Assembly (NCBI RefSeq): GCF_005747095.1
Contig: NZ_SWLG01000005.1
Span: forward strand, 1-64,000
Direction: 5' to 3'
From: Exobacillus caeni
GTDB taxonomy: Bacteria; Bacillota; Bacilli; Bacillales; Guptibacillaceae
Length of the DNA: 64,000 bases
Below the pieces are notes generated by a model. The model worked only from the letters and a program-made list of their open reading frames with translations. It searched no databases and was not told the origin of the DNA. Positions within the stretch are counted from its first letter, which is position 1. The number at the start of each line of letters is the position of its first letter. A program made the translations under genes and the position numbers. Positions 52,299-63,639 of this stretch are shown here, piece after piece.

Positions 52299-53198
52299 AT
52301 TTCCTGGTGTTTGGATAGTATCAGGATCTATAAACCCATACCCTTTTTCCTGCAGGCCTTTCACGATGTCTTCAAGACCTTCGTTCGTCCATTCTCTATC
52401 ATGCATTAAAAGGTTAGCTCCATTAGACAATAACGGCGTGTTTACCATTATATCGGAAATTCCCTCTTTATTTTGATATTGCTTTTCCCAGTCATAGCCA
52501 TATGTCCAGTTCATGAGAAGCATATTTTCTTCAGCCACCAATTGTTTTGAGTAGTCTGTATTCTGTCCAAACGGGGCTCTAAAGAATTTAGGACGTTCCC
52601 CTATCGTTTCTTCAATTATGTCGTTTAATGTGACAATTTCTTCCCTTTGTTTTTCCTCGCTTAAATCTCTTAAGCTTGCATGTGTCATCGTATGGTTTCC
52701 AATTTCAAAACCCATATCGTGAATTTGCTTTAACCTCTCTTTTTCTTCATCCGTATCGATAAAGTGCCCGTTTATAAAAAAGATTGCAGGCACTTTTAAT
52801 CTCTTCAATTTATTGGCCATCTCAACCGCATGTTGATCAGGCGCATCATCAATCGTTAATAAAACAACTTTTTCTGAAGCATCAGCAATAGGTTCAAACC
52901 CCCAGTAGGAAGGATTGAGTTTATACTGCGGCTCTATCTGCACTTGTTCCTCGTTATTTTTCCCTTCAGCATCATCACTTTTTTCTTCAGCTTGAGCATC
53001 TTTTACGCCAGTATTCTTTTCTTCAGCCGCATTCTTATTATCGGTCTCGCCGGATTTTACCTGTTCATCTGTTTCAACGACCTCTTTTTTCTTTCCGGTG
53101 TCATCAGCCTGTTCATTTGTTGCTGATTGGCTGGAACATCCCGTTACCAACAACCCCAATAGAACAGCATTTAAAATAACTTTTCCTTTCTTCATCAT
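52290..53198 (-). CDS. Polysaccharide deacetylase-family lipoprotein
   Basis: A 302-residue lipoprotein (lipobox LLVTGC, Cys about 21). An acidic, Lys-rich low-complexity linker (about 25-90) leads to a NodB deacetylase domain (about 105-295). Motif 1 is TIDDAPD rather than the usual TFDDGP, motif 2 is HTMTHASL, motif 3 RAPFGQN and motif 5 LLMHD, so the metal site residues appear kept. Likely acts on cell-wall glycans or a peptidoglycan fragment; a divergent enzyme. GGAGAGGACACC precedes the ATG. Confidence 0.85.
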   Translation of the reverse strand: MMKKGKVILNAVLLGLLVTGCSSQSATNEQADDTGKKKEVVETDEQVKSGETDNKNAAEEKNTGVKDAQAEEKSDDAEGKNNEEQVQIEPQYKLNPSYWGFEPIADASEKVVLLTIDDAPDQHAVEMANKLKRLKVPAIFFINGHFIDTDEEKERLKQIHDMGFEIGNHTMTHASLRDLSEEKQREEIVTLNDIIEETIGERPKFFRAPFGQNTDYSKQLVAEENMLLMNWTYGYDWEKQYQNKEGISDIMVNTPLLSNGANLLMHDREWTNEGLEDIVKGLQEKGYGFIDPDTIQTPGNKK

Positions 53199-53547
53199 GG
53201 TGTCCTCTCCCCCGAGTTTTAGATTTGTAAATCAATCATAATGGAACATACCCGAACAATAAAGAGGTTAAAGCAAATTCTAGAAAAAATTGTTCTTATT
53301 TACTGTATTAACCATTATAAAGCTTATCCCTTTACAACGTTCGCTAAAAGAATTATACTGAAAAACGTGTTTTTTTCAGCCTGACTAACCTGATTAACTA
53401 ACTAAAAGATGGGGTATAGGTAAAAAAGTACTAAGCCCGAAAAGTTATTGCGCCGGTGATAGAATATTCCTGCTTGAACACACAAATACTTAAAAGGCTC
53501 TCATTCGTAATGTTGTGAAAAATAATATAAAGGAAAGGTGGTATATT
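53199..53547. promoter_or_regulatory. Divergent region with SigB-like promoter
   Basis: A 349-bp intergenic region between the deacetylase and the transporter. It contains a SigB-like promoter (53392-53417), an AT-rich hairpin CTGAAAAA-CGTG-TTTTTTTCAG (53357-53380) and no convincing gene. Confidence 0.5.
53392..53417 (+). promoter_or_regulatory. SigB-type promoter of the BCCT transporter gene
   Basis: GATTAA (53392-53397), a 14-bp spacer and GGGTAT (53412-53417) fit the SigB consensus GTTTAA-N12-14-GGGTAT with one mismatch in the -35 box. It is 130 bp upstream of the transporter start and would fit stress control of a compatible-solute transporter. Confidence 0.5.
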
Positions 53548-55032
53548 ATGCGAAATTTAACCAAAGTATTTATATTCTCGGTAATACTGACCTTAATCTT
53601 TATTATCTGGGGCGTATTGTCTCCTGATGGTCTTGCTGACTCGACAGCGGCCATTCAAAACTTTATTCAAATTAAATTTGGCTGGTTCTATCTTTTGTCT
53701 GCTACAGGGTTTCTTATTTTTGCAATTTATTTGATTTTTTCCCGGTTCGGGAAAATCAAGCTGGGAAAGGATACTGATGAACCAGAGTACAGTACACTCA
53801 CATGGTTCGCTATGCTTTTCTCCGCAGGAATGGGTATTGGGCTTGTGTTCTGGGGAGTCGCAGAACCGATGTATCATTTTTACGGGCCACCCGCCGGCGC
53901 GCCTGCTGAAACAACAGAATCTGCACGTCTTGCATTCCGATACGCTTTCTTCCACTGGGGCTTGCACCCCTGGGGTATTTATACGGTTGTAGCACTTGCG
54001 CTTGCCTATTTTAAGTTCCGAAAAGGGGCACCCGGAATCGTGAGTGCCGTATTCTATCCTATCCTTGGCGAAAGAGCCAAAGGCCCGATCGGATATGTCA
54101 TCGATGTTATCGCGGTATTTGCTACTGTTATCGGTGTTGCAACATCCCTTGGATTTGGAGCATCCCAGATCAGTGGAGGTATCTCCTATTTAACTAATAT
54201 CGAGAACAATATAGTAACACAACTTATTATTATTGCTATCGTAACAGTGCTATATATGTTATCTGCCAGCACTGGCCTTTCTAAAGGAATTAAGTACCTT
54301 AGTAATACCAATATTGTTCTGGCGATCGGCTTAATGCTTTTCTTGCTTTTTGCAGGACCTACAAACTTTATTATGGATCTATTCACAACTACACTCGGCA
54401 GTTACATTCAAAACCTTCCGAGTATGAGTTTACGTATGAGCCCTTTCGAGCATTCTCCATGGATTCAAAGCTGGACAATTTTCTATTGGGCCTGGTGGAT
54501 AGCATGGGCTCCTTTCGTTGGAACATTCATTGCTCGTGTTTCCCGCGGCCGGACAATTCGTGAGTTTGTAATAGGAGTACTTGCTGTACCAACGATTTTT
54601 GGAGCACTGTGGTTCTCAGTGTTCGGCGGATCTGCTATTTCGCTTGATATGGCAGGTAAAGGTATCATGGATATTATTAATGATCAGGGGATGGAAGTTG
54701 CATTGTTCTCTGTTCTTGAACAGTTTCCATTTGGAACGGCAATGTCGGTTATTGCTATATTGCTGATCAGTACGTTCTTTATTACATCAGCTGACTCGGC
54801 AACGTTTGTGTTAGGAATGTTAACGACAAACGGAAGCTTAAATCCTAATAACTCCATTAAATTCACATGGGGAATCATCCAGTCTGCAGCTGCTGCGGTT
54901 CTTATTTTGTCAGGAGGACTCCAAGCCCTGCAAACAGCTTCCATCATTGCAGCTTTCCCATTTGCAATAATCATCATCGGAATGATTATTTCCCTGCTAA
55001 AAGCGCTTCAGGCTGAAGTGAAAAAGAAATAG
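53548..55032 (+). CDS. BCCT-family betaine/choline/carnitine transporter
   Basis: A 494-residue transporter with 12 membrane segments of the BCCT family (OpuD/BetL-like), which import glycine betaine or related osmolytes with sodium. The signature is FSAGMGIGLVFWGVAEP (about 87-103) and WTIFYWAWWIAWAPFVGTF (about 310-330), where the Trp-rich substrate cage lies. ATG 53548 follows GGAAAGGTGG. Monocistronic; osmotic stress import is the likely job. Confidence 0.94.
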   Translation: MRNLTKVFIFSVILTLIFIIWGVLSPDGLADSTAAIQNFIQIKFGWFYLLSATGFLIFAIYLIFSRFGKIKLGKDTDEPEYSTLTWFAMLFSAGMGIGLVFWGVAEPMYHFYGPPAGAPAETTESARLAFRYAFFHWGLHPWGIYTVVALALAYFKFRKGAPGIVSAVFYPILGERAKGPIGYVIDVIAVFATVIGVATSLGFGASQISGGISYLTNIENNIVTQLIIIAIVTVLYMLSASTGLSKGIKYLSNTNIVLAIGLMLFLLFAGPTNFIMDLFTTTLGSYIQNLPSMSLRMSPFEHSPWIQSWTIFYWAWWIAWAPFVGTFIARVSRGRTIREFVIGVLAVPTIFGALWFSVFGGSAISLDMAGKGIMDIINDQGMEVALFSVLEQFPFGTAMSVIAILLISTFFITSADSATFVLGMLTTNGSLNPNNSIKFTWGIIQSAAAAVLILSGGLQALQTASIIAAFPFAIIIIGMIISLLKALQAEVKKK

Positions 55033-55041
55033 TAAGAGCGC

Positions 55042-55074
55042 AAAAAGGCTTAACATTTTCGTTAAGCCTTTTTT
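55042..55074 (+). terminator. BCCT gene terminator
   Basis: Stem AAAAAGGCTTAAC / GTTAAGCCTTTTTT, ten bases after the stop codon. Confidence 0.92.
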
Positions 55075-55150
55075 ATATTCTATTTTTCAAACAAGGAACA
55101 CTCCATGGGTATCTTTCATATCTAGAGGAATCGACAAGGGCGAAACTTTT

Positions 55151-55384
55151 TCACTGGACAATCAATTCCGTTATGATGTAACTGCTTGTACTGAAAAACG
55201 TTATAAAAAAAGTTATTTTTCTATGTTTCATAACGTAAATGCTAATAATCGTTACAAGGTAAAGAAATATTAGAAACATAATGATTTTAAATGTCATCTT
55301 ATCTCTCGTGGACAAATGGAGCACCAGTGAGAAGCCATACCAGGTTATTGCTTGCAATAAAAAGGTAATCAATACTCTTTTCAT
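55151..55384 (-). CDS. Small membrane protein of unknown function
   Basis: A 77-residue protein with three hydrophobic segments (residues about 4-22, 30-52, 55-74), nearly all membrane. AAAGGAGCAAGGAAC precedes the ATG, a good ribosome-binding site. It is isolated, with no terminator or partner visible. I do not recognise the family. Confidence 0.68.
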   Translation of the reverse strand: MKRVLITFLLQAITWYGFSLVLHLSTRDKMTFKIIMFLIFLYLVTIISIYVMKHRKITFFITFFSTSSYIITELIVQ

Positions 55385-55515
55385 GTTCCTTGCTCCTTTT
55401 CCTTATACTACAATGCTTCGCTCTAATCCGAAAACCATTAATAGTACCGCTCTTCATATGGCAAATAGCTTTTCATGCCTATTATATCCCTTTCTCTTTA
55501 CTATTTAGAACAAAC

Positions 55516-55550
55516 AAAAAAAGAAACGCTGTTTAGAGCGTTTCTTTTTT
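55516..55550 (-). terminator. pdh operon terminator
   Basis: Perfect stem AAAAAAGAAACGCT / AGCGTTTCTTTTTT; T run on the minus strand, just after pdhD. Confidence 0.93.
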
Positions 55551-55557
55551 TATCTTT

Positions 55558-56970
55558 TTATTTAGCAATATGGATAGGAGAACCAAGAGCAACCTCAGCT
55601 GCTTCCATTGTGATTTCTCCAAGTGTCGGATGAGCATGAATTGTTAACGCAATGTCTTCAGCTGTCATGCCAGCCTCGATTGCAAGACCTAACTCAGCAA
55701 TCATATCAGAAGCATTTGGCCCTGCGATTTGTGCTCCAATAACAAGTCCATCCTCTTTACGAGTAATAAGCTTCATGAATCCATCTGCATCATTTAGAGA
55801 CAGAGCTCTTCCGTTCGCTGCAAACGGAAACTTCGATGCTTTTACATCATAACCAGCTTCTTTTGCTTCTGTTTCATTATAGCCAACAGAAGCAAGTTCA
55901 GGATCGGAGAATACGACAGCAGGAATTCCTAGATAGTCGATCTCGGATGGTTCTCCTGCAATAGCTTCAGCAGCTACTTTACCTTCGTATGATGCCTTGT
56001 GGGCAAGCGCTGGACCCGCCACAACATCACCAATGGCATAAATATTTTCTATATTGGTTCTGCATTGTTTATCAATGTTGATCAGCCCTCTGTCTGAAAG
56101 CTCGATTCCAACCTGCTCAAGACCGATTTCATCTGTATTTGGCTTACGGCCAACTGTTACAAGAAGATAGTCAGCATCGTAGGTTTTAGTTTCACCTTTT
56201 ACCTCTGCTGTTACTTTTACGCCGTCTTTTGTTTCTTCCACGCTTTTGGCCATCGCTTCTGTAACAATTTCAACATTGCCTTTCTTTTTCAAGCGTCGAG
56301 AGACAATCTGGCTCATCTGTTTTTCAAAGCCTGAAAGAATTTGCTTAGTTCCTTCAAGAATCGTTACTTCCGTTCCAAAGTTCGCATAAGCCGTGCCAAG
56401 TTCAATTCCGATATAACCTCCACCAATAACGACCATTTTCTTTGGAATTTCTTTCAGAGCAAGTGCTCCAGTGGATGAAATCACACGGTCGCTCCACTTA
56501 AAGTTTGGAAGTTCAATCGGGCGAGACCCTGTAGCGATGATGCAATTGTTAAACGTATAAGTTTGAGAATTCTTTTCATCCATGATACGTACAGTGTTCT
56601 TATCAACAAAATATACTTCACCCTGGATTACATCGATCTTGTTTGCTTTCATCAGGCCAGAAACGCCGCCAGTCAATTTGTTTACAACAGACTGTTTCCA
56701 TTCCTGGACCTTTGACATATCAACTTTTACGTTTTCAGAAGTAATACCGATATCGTCGGAATGTTTTGCAGTTTCATACTTATGTGCTGCTGAGATCAGT
56801 GCTTTGGAAGGAATACATCCAACGTTCAAACATACACCGCCAAGCGTTCCTTTGTCTGCAATCGCTACCTTTTGTCCCAACTGAGCAGCGCGAATAGCTG
56901 CTACATATCCTCCAGGACCTGATCCAATGACAAGTGTGTCTAATTCAATCGGAAAATCGCCTACTACCAT
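55558..56970 (-). CDS. pdhD: Dihydrolipoyl dehydrogenase (E3)
   Basis: A 470-residue FAD enzyme that reoxidises dihydrolipoamide on E2 and gives NADH. The FAD motif [17 protein letters not shown] (about 16-32), the redox disulphide [16 protein letters not shown] (Cys about 45 and 50), the NAD motif [17 protein letters not shown] (about 183-199) and the C-terminal catalytic HAHPTLGE are intact. Last gene of the pdh operon, directly after pdhC. Confidence 0.99.
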   Translation of the reverse strand: MVVGDFPIELDTLVIGSGPGGYVAAIRAAQLGQKVAIADKGTLGGVCLNVGCIPSKALISAAHKYETAKHSDDIGITSENVKVDMSKVQEWKQSVVNKLTGGVSGLMKANKIDVIQGEVYFVDKNTVRIMDEKNSQTYTFNNCIIATGSRPIELPNFKWSDRVISSTGALALKEIPKKMVVIGGGYIGIELGTAYANFGTEVTILEGTKQILSGFEKQMSQIVSRRLKKKGNVEIVTEAMAKSVEETKDGVKVTAEVKGETKTYDADYLLVTVGRKPNTDEIGLEQVGIELSDRGLINIDKQCRTNIENIYAIGDVVAGPALAHKASYEGKVAAEAIAGEPSEIDYLGIPAVVFSDPELASVGYNETEAKEAGYDVKASKFPFAANGRALSLNDADGFMKLITRKEDGLVIGAQIAGPNASDMIAELGLAIEAGMTAEDIALTIHAHPTLGEITMEAAEVALGSPIHIAK

Positions 56971-56974
56971 TTTT

Positions 56975-58285
56975 TTACGCCTCCATTATTAAGAGTTGTG
57001 GATCGTTCAATAGTCGTTTAATGTGATTAAGTGCGTTCTGAGCTGTTACACCGTCGATCAAGCGATGATCATAGCTGATCGATAGAGCAAGAACTTGAGC
57101 TACAACAACTTCTCCATCCTGGACAACAGGTTTCTCTTCAATACGTCCGATGCCAAGGATCGCAGCATCCGGATGGTTAATGATCGGTGTAAACCATGCT
57201 CCTCCGGCAGAGCCGAGATTGGAAATCGTGCAAGTGCTTCCTTTCATTTCATCGCCTGACAGTTTACCATCACGTGCCTTCTTAGCTAACTCATTGATCT
57301 CATTTGAGATAGTTAGGATCGATTTGCGATCAGCATCCTTTACAACAGGTACCACTAAGCCAGCTTCGGTATCTGCCGCAATACCAACATTGTAATAATG
57401 CTTATGCACAATTTCCTCATTCGCATCATCAATAGAAGAATTTAAGATCGGGTACTCTCGAAGAGCCGATACCAGCGCTTTTACAACATACGGCAAGTAT
57501 GTCAGCTTAATGCCTTTGTCAGCAGCCATAGCTTTGAATTTTTTACGGTGTGCAACTAGATCTGTTACGACAACTTCATCCAGGTGAGTGACATGAGGTG
57601 CAGTATGCTTGGAGTTAACCATGGCTTTTGCAATTGCTTTACGCATACCTTTGAACTTCTCACGTGTTTCCTGGCCTTGCTGTGAAACGGCAGCAGCCGC
57701 CGGTTGAGCAGCAGCCTTCTCTTCATCGGCTGGTTGTGCTTTTGCTTCTTCTTGCGCTTCGGCCTGCTGCGGAGCTCCACCTTCTTGATAGTTATCGATA
57801 TCTTCTTTTAAGATGCGTCCGTTCTTACCAGAACCCTGCACCTTCTTTATGTCGATGCCCTTTTCACGGGCATATTTGCGAACAGCAGGCATAGCGATAA
57901 CGCGCTTGTCCGAATCTTCTTCTGTTTCAGGCTCTTTCGCATCATCGTTTGCTTCTTTTGCTTTGTCTGCTTCTGGTTTTTGCTGTTCGTCGGCTTTTGG
58001 CTGGTCATCAGTTGTTTCTTCTTCAGCAGCTGCGTTATCTTCATAACCTTCTGCATCAAACACAACGATAACTTCTCCAACCGTTACAGTAGCGCCTTCT
58101 TCAGCATTAATTGATTTTACTGTTCCGTCAACCGGACAAGGAATTTCGACAACTGCCTTATCGTTTTGCACTTCGGCCAGTACGTCATCTTCTTTTACCT
58201 CATCTCCTGGTTTAACAAACCATTTTACGATCTCGCCTTCATGGATACCTTCACCGATATCCGGCATTTTAAATTCGTATGCCAC
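56975..58285 (-). CDS. pdhC: Dihydrolipoamide acetyltransferase (E2)
   Basis: A 436-residue E2 with one N-terminal lipoyl domain (lipoyl lysine in [10 protein letters not shown], about residue 43), an Ala/Glu/Lys-rich linker (about 85-130), a peripheral subunit-binding domain ([29 protein letters not shown]-like, about 135-170), a second linker and the catalytic domain (about 205-436) with HRLIDG near the C-terminus. It forms the core of the complex. GTG start after AGGAGGCGAAAACC. Confidence 0.98.
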   Translation of the reverse strand: MAYEFKMPDIGEGIHEGEIVKWFVKPGDEVKEDDVLAEVQNDKAVVEIPCPVDGTVKSINAEEGATVTVGEVIVVFDAEGYEDNAAAEEETTDDQPKADEQQKPEADKAKEANDDAKEPETEEDSDKRVIAMPAVRKYAREKGIDIKKVQGSGKNGRILKEDIDNYQEGGAPQQAEAQEEAKAQPADEEKAAAQPAAAAVSQQGQETREKFKGMRKAIAKAMVNSKHTAPHVTHLDEVVVTDLVAHRKKFKAMAADKGIKLTYLPYVVKALVSALREYPILNSSIDDANEEIVHKHYYNVGIAADTEAGLVVPVVKDADRKSILTISNEINELAKKARDGKLSGDEMKGSTCTISNLGSAGGAWFTPIINHPDAAILGIGRIEEKPVVQDGEVVVAQVLALSISYDHRLIDGVTAQNALNHIKRLLNDPQLLIMEA

Positions 58286-58408
58286 GGTTTTCGCCTCCTA
58301 AGTAAGTTTACCATAATTTTCTCAACATTGGTCGCAAGAAAAATCGAACACGATCGACTTCTCACATAAACTGTCGTATCTATGCCCGAAATTGTAGAAA
58401 CTAGCGAA

Positions 58409-58439
58409 AAGAAATCAGCCATGACCGATTTCTTTTCAA
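58409..58439 (-). terminator. pdhB-pdhC intercistronic hairpin
   Basis: Stem AAAAGAAATC / GATTTCTTTT in the 159-bp gap between pdhB and pdhC, followed on the minus strand by a T-rich TTTCTTTTC. It may lower transcription of pdhCD or mark an mRNA processing site, with an internal promoter for pdhCD downstream (TTGCGA region near 58330). Confidence 0.6.
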
Positions 58440-58444
58440 GTTCA

Positions 58445-59422
58445 CTAGAAATTAACTACTGTTTTTGCTTTCTCAACGATATCTTTATAGTCTGGAAGCC
58501 ATACGTCTTCTGCCGCCGAGAATGGAAAAACAGTATCTGGAGCTGTCACGCGCAGTACAGGAGCTTCCAGGCTTAAAATAGCACGGTCATTAATTTCCGC
58601 AACTACGTTAGAAGCTACCCCTGCCTGTTTTTGCGCTTCCTGTACAACGATAGCACGATTTGTTTTTTCAACAGAAGCAATAATCGTATCGATGTCGAGC
58701 GGGCTTACTGTTCGAAGGTCGATTACCTCTGCACTGATTCCTTCCTTTTCAAGCTCTTCCGCTGCTTTTAGTGAAGAATGAACCATCGCTCCATAAGTGA
58801 TAATGGTAATATCACTTCCTTCACGTTTCACATCAGCTTTACCGATTTCAACGGTGTATTCTTCCTCTGGAACCTCTTCACGGAATGAACGGTAAAGCTT
58901 CATGTGTTCAAGGAAAATAACTGGGTCGTTATCACGGATTGCTGAAATTAAAAGTCCTTTTGCATCATAAGGAGTTGAAGGAATAACAACTTTCAAACCG
59001 GGTTGCTGGGCCATTAAGCCTTCAAGGCTGTCCGCATGGAGCTCAGGAGTCTTAACCCCTCCTCCAAACGGTGAGCGGACAGTGATCGGTGCATTATAGG
59101 TGCCACCAGAACGGTAACGCAAACGAGCCATTTGGCCAGAGATAGCATCCATTACCTCATAAACAAATCCGAAAAATTGAATTTCAGGCACTGGACGGAA
59201 TCCAGTTAACGCAAGCCCGACTGCAAGCCCGCCGATCCCAGATTCAGCAAGAGGAGTATCAAACACTCGGTCTTCTCCAAACTCTTTTTGTAATCCTTCT
59301 GTTGCACGGAATACGCCGCCGTTTTGGCCGACATCTTCACCAAAAACGAGTACATTTTCATCGTTTTTTAATTCCGTACGCATCGCATCAGTGATTGCTT
59401 GAATCATTGTCATTTGCGCCAT
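58445..59422 (-). CDS. pdhB: Pyruvate dehydrogenase E1 beta subunit
   Basis: A 325-residue transketolase-like subunit. With PdhA it binds thiamine diphosphate and decarboxylates pyruvate. [18 protein letters not shown] (about 27-44) and the [19 protein letters not shown]-like region (about 116-135) are in place. It starts three bases after the pdhA stop. Confidence 0.98.
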   Translation of the reverse strand: MAQMTMIQAITDAMRTELKNDENVLVFGEDVGQNGGVFRATEGLQKEFGEDRVFDTPLAESGIGGLAVGLALTGFRPVPEIQFFGFVYEVMDAISGQMARLRYRSGGTYNAPITVRSPFGGGVKTPELHADSLEGLMAQQPGLKVVIPSTPYDAKGLLISAIRDNDPVIFLEHMKLYRSFREEVPEEEYTVEIGKADVKREGSDITIITYGAMVHSSLKAAEELEKEGISAEVIDLRTVSPLDIDTIIASVEKTNRAIVVQEAQKQAGVASNVVAEINDRAILSLEAPVLRVTAPDTVFPFSAAEDVWLPDYKDIVEKAKTVVNF

Positions 59423-59425
59423 AGC

Positions 59426-60598
<1,173 letters not shown>

Positions 60599-60796
60599 TC
60601 ATTACATATCTAGGTTGTCCAACTTTTTTAAATCAATGACAGACTTATAATGAAAATTATCTATGTCTACTACCACTCAACTATGTACCCTTTCTTCTGC
60701 AGGATTAACCATTGCCTTTACGGAAACACCAACAACTTTAAACCCTGTATTAGTCGGCTGTGATCAATCACTGTTACAATAAACCAAGGCTGTTAC

Positions 60797-60826
60797 AAGT
60801 GTACAATACCATGAATAAATTAGTCA
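60797..60826 (-). promoter_or_regulatory. SigA promoter of pdhABCD
   Basis: TTGACT (60826-60821), 18-bp spacer and TACACT (60802-60797) on the minus strand, with a transcript start near 60790. It lies just after the ykyA terminator. Confidence 0.7.
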
Positions 60827-60926
60827 ATAAATTGATTTATCATTAAAGTAACAACTCGTTCAACTTTACTGTTATAATACAAATTGTAAAACTGTACTAG
60901 TATACACTATGATTAATGTGATAAAT

Positions 60927-60955
60927 AAAAAACATCCCGGCAAACGAGATGTTTT
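60927..60955 (-). terminator. ykyA terminator
   Basis: Stem AAAACATC / GATGTTTT around CCGGCAAACGA, with T run on the minus strand. Confidence 0.82.
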
Positions 60956-60959
60956 CTAA

Positions 60960-61637
60960 CTATTCTTTATTCTCCTGTTTCTCATAGGTTACATTTAAGT
61001 CAGCAGCTTTATAGAAAGCTTTCTTGGCTTCATTAAATTCTTTCGTATATTTATTGAAATCTTCTTTACTTGCCATCACATCGCTGTAACTCTTATTTAT
61101 CTTTTCGATATGCGCCTGCAAATCTTCCAGTGTTAGTTTTTTATCTTGTAGTTTTTTGTATAATTCCTGATCCAGTTTTACAGCTTCAGAATATTGGTTG
61201 TAGAGATCCTGATACGCTTTGTATCGAGCATCCATTTTATCAACCATTGTTTCGGCTTTGCTCTTTACTTCCTCATCTTCCAATTCATCGACGATCGGTT
61301 TTACGTTTTCAAATTCTTCATAAGCCTTATCGATGCTTTCTTTTTCCTTCTTTATCAATTCCATTCTTTTTTCTGCTAATTGTTCTGCTTCTTGAGAAAG
61401 CTTTTGAATTTGGTCGTACTCTTTCATGCTTAAACCGACGATTTTGTTATAAAGCTCCTGTTCCTTTTTCTCCGCATCTACGATTGGATCTTGCTGCTCC
61501 CTGAATGGTTGTTCGAGTTTCACTGCTTCTTCTAGGTGGTTATAAATTTTCTCTGTGGGCTTTTCTCCAAAACTACATCCTGACAATACAAGTAATAGTA
61601 ATGAAAACAATGCTACACTTCTTCTCATCTTAATCAT
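60960..61637 (-). CDS. ykyA: YkyA family putative cell-wall binding lipoprotein
   Basis: A 225-residue lipoprotein (lipobox LVLSGC, Cys about 21) that is almost entirely alpha-helical and charged, with long coiled-coil segments (about 50-110 and 125-215). The YkyA family is conserved next to pdh in Bacillus and has unknown function. ATG 61637 lies five bases after GGGGG. Confidence 0.92.
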   Translation of the reverse strand: MIKMRRSVALFSLLLLVLSGCSFGEKPTEKIYNHLEEAVKLEQPFREQQDPIVDAEKKEQELYNKIVGLSMKEYDQIQKLSQEAEQLAEKRMELIKKEKESIDKAYEEFENVKPIVDELEDEEVKSKAETMVDKMDARYKAYQDLYNQYSEAVKLDQELYKKLQDKKLTLEDLQAHIEKINKSYSDVMASKEDFNKYTKEFNEAKKAFYKAADLNVTYEKQENKE

Positions 61638-61836
61638 CTTATCCCCCTAACACCACTGACAACTATTTTAACTCGTTTAATATAACATATTAAAACATGC
61701 TTTAGAATAGTCCATTTAGTGAATGTATAAATTCCTTTCCCAACTGGGCAAGTATCCAAACTTCTATCGCTTCCAAAACATAATGTATATCAGACCAGTG
61801 AAAACAACGCTGGAAAATTACAAGGAGGTAGAATTT

Positions 61837-61935
61837 ATGTCAGCATATGGCGGATTTGGATATGGACGCGGTTTCGCGTTAATCGTTGTACTGTTTATTC
61901 TTCTAATTATCGTAGGTGCTGCTTACGTATATTAA
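61837..61935 (+). CDS. YjcZ-family sporulation peptide
   Basis: A 32-residue peptide starting [20 protein letters not shown]. The Gly/Tyr-rich head and the hydrophobic tail ([17 protein letters not shown], one membrane segment) mark the YjcZ family of small sporulation proteins. AGGAGG precedes the ATG; the long upstream frame to 61723 is not supported. It has its own terminator. Confidence 0.92.
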   Translation: MSAYGGFGYGRGFALIVVLFILLIIVGAAYVY

Positions 61936-61943
61936 AAAAGGCC

Positions 61944-61980
61944 AAGAGGAAAACGGGTTGCCGTTTTCCTCTTTGTTTTT
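61944..61980 (+). terminator. YjcZ peptide terminator
   Basis: Stem AAGAGGAAAACGG / CCGTTTTCCTCTT and T run. Confidence 0.92.
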
Positions 61981-62105
61981 GAGGGAATTAAACTAGTTCA
62001 CAAAGGATTTTAGTAGAAGGGAAACCTTAGTGTATGCGAACTGCAGCATGCATATGCTAAACTATAATTACATATGTTTTATGTACGATTAGGAGTGATA
62101 AAAAA

Positions 62106-62651
62106 ATGTTAACAATGAAAGATATTATAAAAGAAGGAAATCCATTGCTCAGAAAAGTAGCTGAAGAAATCGAAATGCCGCCATCTGAGGATGAAAAAGA
62201 AACATTAAAAGATATGCTTCAATTCTTAAAAAACAGCCAGGACCCAGAAATTGCAGAAAAATATCAGCTTCGTTCCGGCATCGGCCTCGCTGCTCCGCAA
62301 ATCGGTATCAGTAAGCGAATGATCGCAGTCCATGTTTATGATGAAAAAGGAAATCTTTATAGCTATGGTCTGTTCAACCCTAAGATTGCCAGTCATTCTG
62401 TTGAAACAACTCACCTGGAGGGCGGTGAAGGTTGTCTTTCTGTCGATCGGGATGTTCCCGGACTCGTCCCGCGGTACTCCCGTATAACCGTAAAAGGAAC
62501 AGATATAGATGGTACTGAGGTGAAATTAAGGCTCAGAGGCCTCCCCTCCATTGTTTTCCAGCATGAAATCGACCACCTTGACGGAATTATGTTTTATGAC
62601 CGCATCAAGGAAGACGGTTTGGAAGATGACATGGTTTTACCTACATCATAA
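62106..62651 (+). CDS. def: Peptide deformylase
   Basis: A 181-residue metal-dependent deformylase that removes the N-formyl group from nascent proteins. The three motifs are [10 protein letters not shown] (about 58-67), EGCLSV (about 108-113) and QHEIDHLDG (about 153-161), giving the metal ligands Cys and two His. Type 2 (Gram-positive) length. ATG 62106 after AGGAGTGAT. Position next to ykyA matches B. subtilis ykrB/defB. Confidence 0.98.
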   Translation: MLTMKDIIKEGNPLLRKVAEEIEMPPSEDEKETLKDMLQFLKNSQDPEIAEKYQLRSGIGLAAPQIGISKRMIAVHVYDEKGNLYSYGLFNPKIASHSVETTHLEGGEGCLSVDRDVPGLVPRYSRITVKGTDIDGTEVKLRLRGLPSIVFQHEIDHLDGIMFYDRIKEDGLEDDMVLPTS

Positions 62652-62690
62652 AAATTTGGAGAACGGTTTGTCTAATTATTTTCAAGAAAT

Positions 62691-62727
62691 AAAAAAAGTT
62701 CATGCCTACATGGCATGAACTTTTTTT
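62691..62727. terminator. def terminator
   Basis: Stem AAAAAAAGTTCATGCC / GGCATGAACTTTTTTT with TACAT loop. Confidence 0.92.
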
Positions 62728-62787
62728 ATTTTATGGCAAAGAACCAAAGGAAGTGATAACCTTGTAACCAGTCTTTTGATAATTAGT

Positions 62788-63570
62788 TTAACTTCCTTTC
62801 AGAAGACCGACTTCCATCAAGCCTTTCTTAATTCCGTTCTCGGATACATCCTTCGTTACAAAATCCGCCACTTGTTTCACTTCATCCATACCGTTTCCCA
62901 TCGCAATTCCGGTTCCAGCAAATTTAAGCATTTCTATATCGTTTAAGGCATCTCCAAAAGCATAAGTATTTTCAGGCAAAATTCCCAACTGCTTAATCAA
63001 TTGTTCAATCCCTTTTGCCTTTGAGCCTCCAGACGGAAGCACGTCCATTGAATAATCGTGCCACCTTATGAAATCTAAATCGTGGTAACTCTCTCTATAG
63101 GAGAGTTCATGCTGATTTTCACAAAACAGCAGCGCCTGGAAGATTTCTCTGTCGTGATAATAAGATGGGTCATAATCAGGATGGAACATCTTCAAATCAT
63201 CCATACTTTTTATAATATGGGGATGTTGATGATGGTTCGTTCTCATCCCCATATGATCAAGAAAAACCATCGGATGTTTATTGTTGGAAGCCACTTCTTC
63301 CAGCTCCTGAATCCTTTCCTTCTTGAGCGGATTTTTATATGCGACTTCCCCTGCAGAGACTACATATTGGCCGTTAAAACTGATAAATGTCTCAATTTCA
63401 AGCTCTTTGCGAATATCTTCAAACATGAAAGGCGCTCTGCCTGTTGCAATGGCTATTAATATATCCTGTTCTAATAGTTCCTTAATCGCTTCTCTTGTAG
63501 AAATCGGAATCCTCTTTTGTTCATCGAGCAATGTACCATCAATGTCAAAGAAAACGATTTTTTCACTCAT
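62788..63570 (-). CDS. ykrA: Cof-type HAD phosphatase (YkrA-like)
   Basis: A 260-residue HAD-superfamily hydrolase with a C2B cap. Motif I DIDGTLLD (about residues 8-15), motif II in IAIATGR (about 38-44) and motif III/IV in YAFGDALNDIEMLKFAG (about 201-217) are complete. Such enzymes dephosphorylate sugar phosphates or flavin/PLP precursors; substrate unknown. GAGGGATATAC precedes the ATG. Confidence 0.93.
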   Translation of the reverse strand: MSEKIVFFDIDGTLLDEQKRIPISTREAIKELLEQDILIAIATGRAPFMFEDIRKELEIETFISFNGQYVVSAGEVAYKNPLKKERIQELEEVASNNKHPMVFLDHMGMRTNHHQHPHIIKSMDDLKMFHPDYDPSYYHDREIFQALLFCENQHELSYRESYHDLDFIRWHDYSMDVLPSGGSKAKGIEQLIKQLGILPENTYAFGDALNDIEMLKFAGTGIAMGNGMDEVKQVADFVTKDVSENGIKKGLMEVGLLKGS

Positions 63571-63639
63571 GTATATCCCTCGCTGTTCTTTCGTTTGTAT
63601 TCAATCCTTTTTCTTTTATTTGTCCATTATATAATTCAC

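Noticed and set aside
53593-53995. Minus-strand frames within the BCCT gene
   Set aside because: Antisense to a conserved transporter; no independent support.
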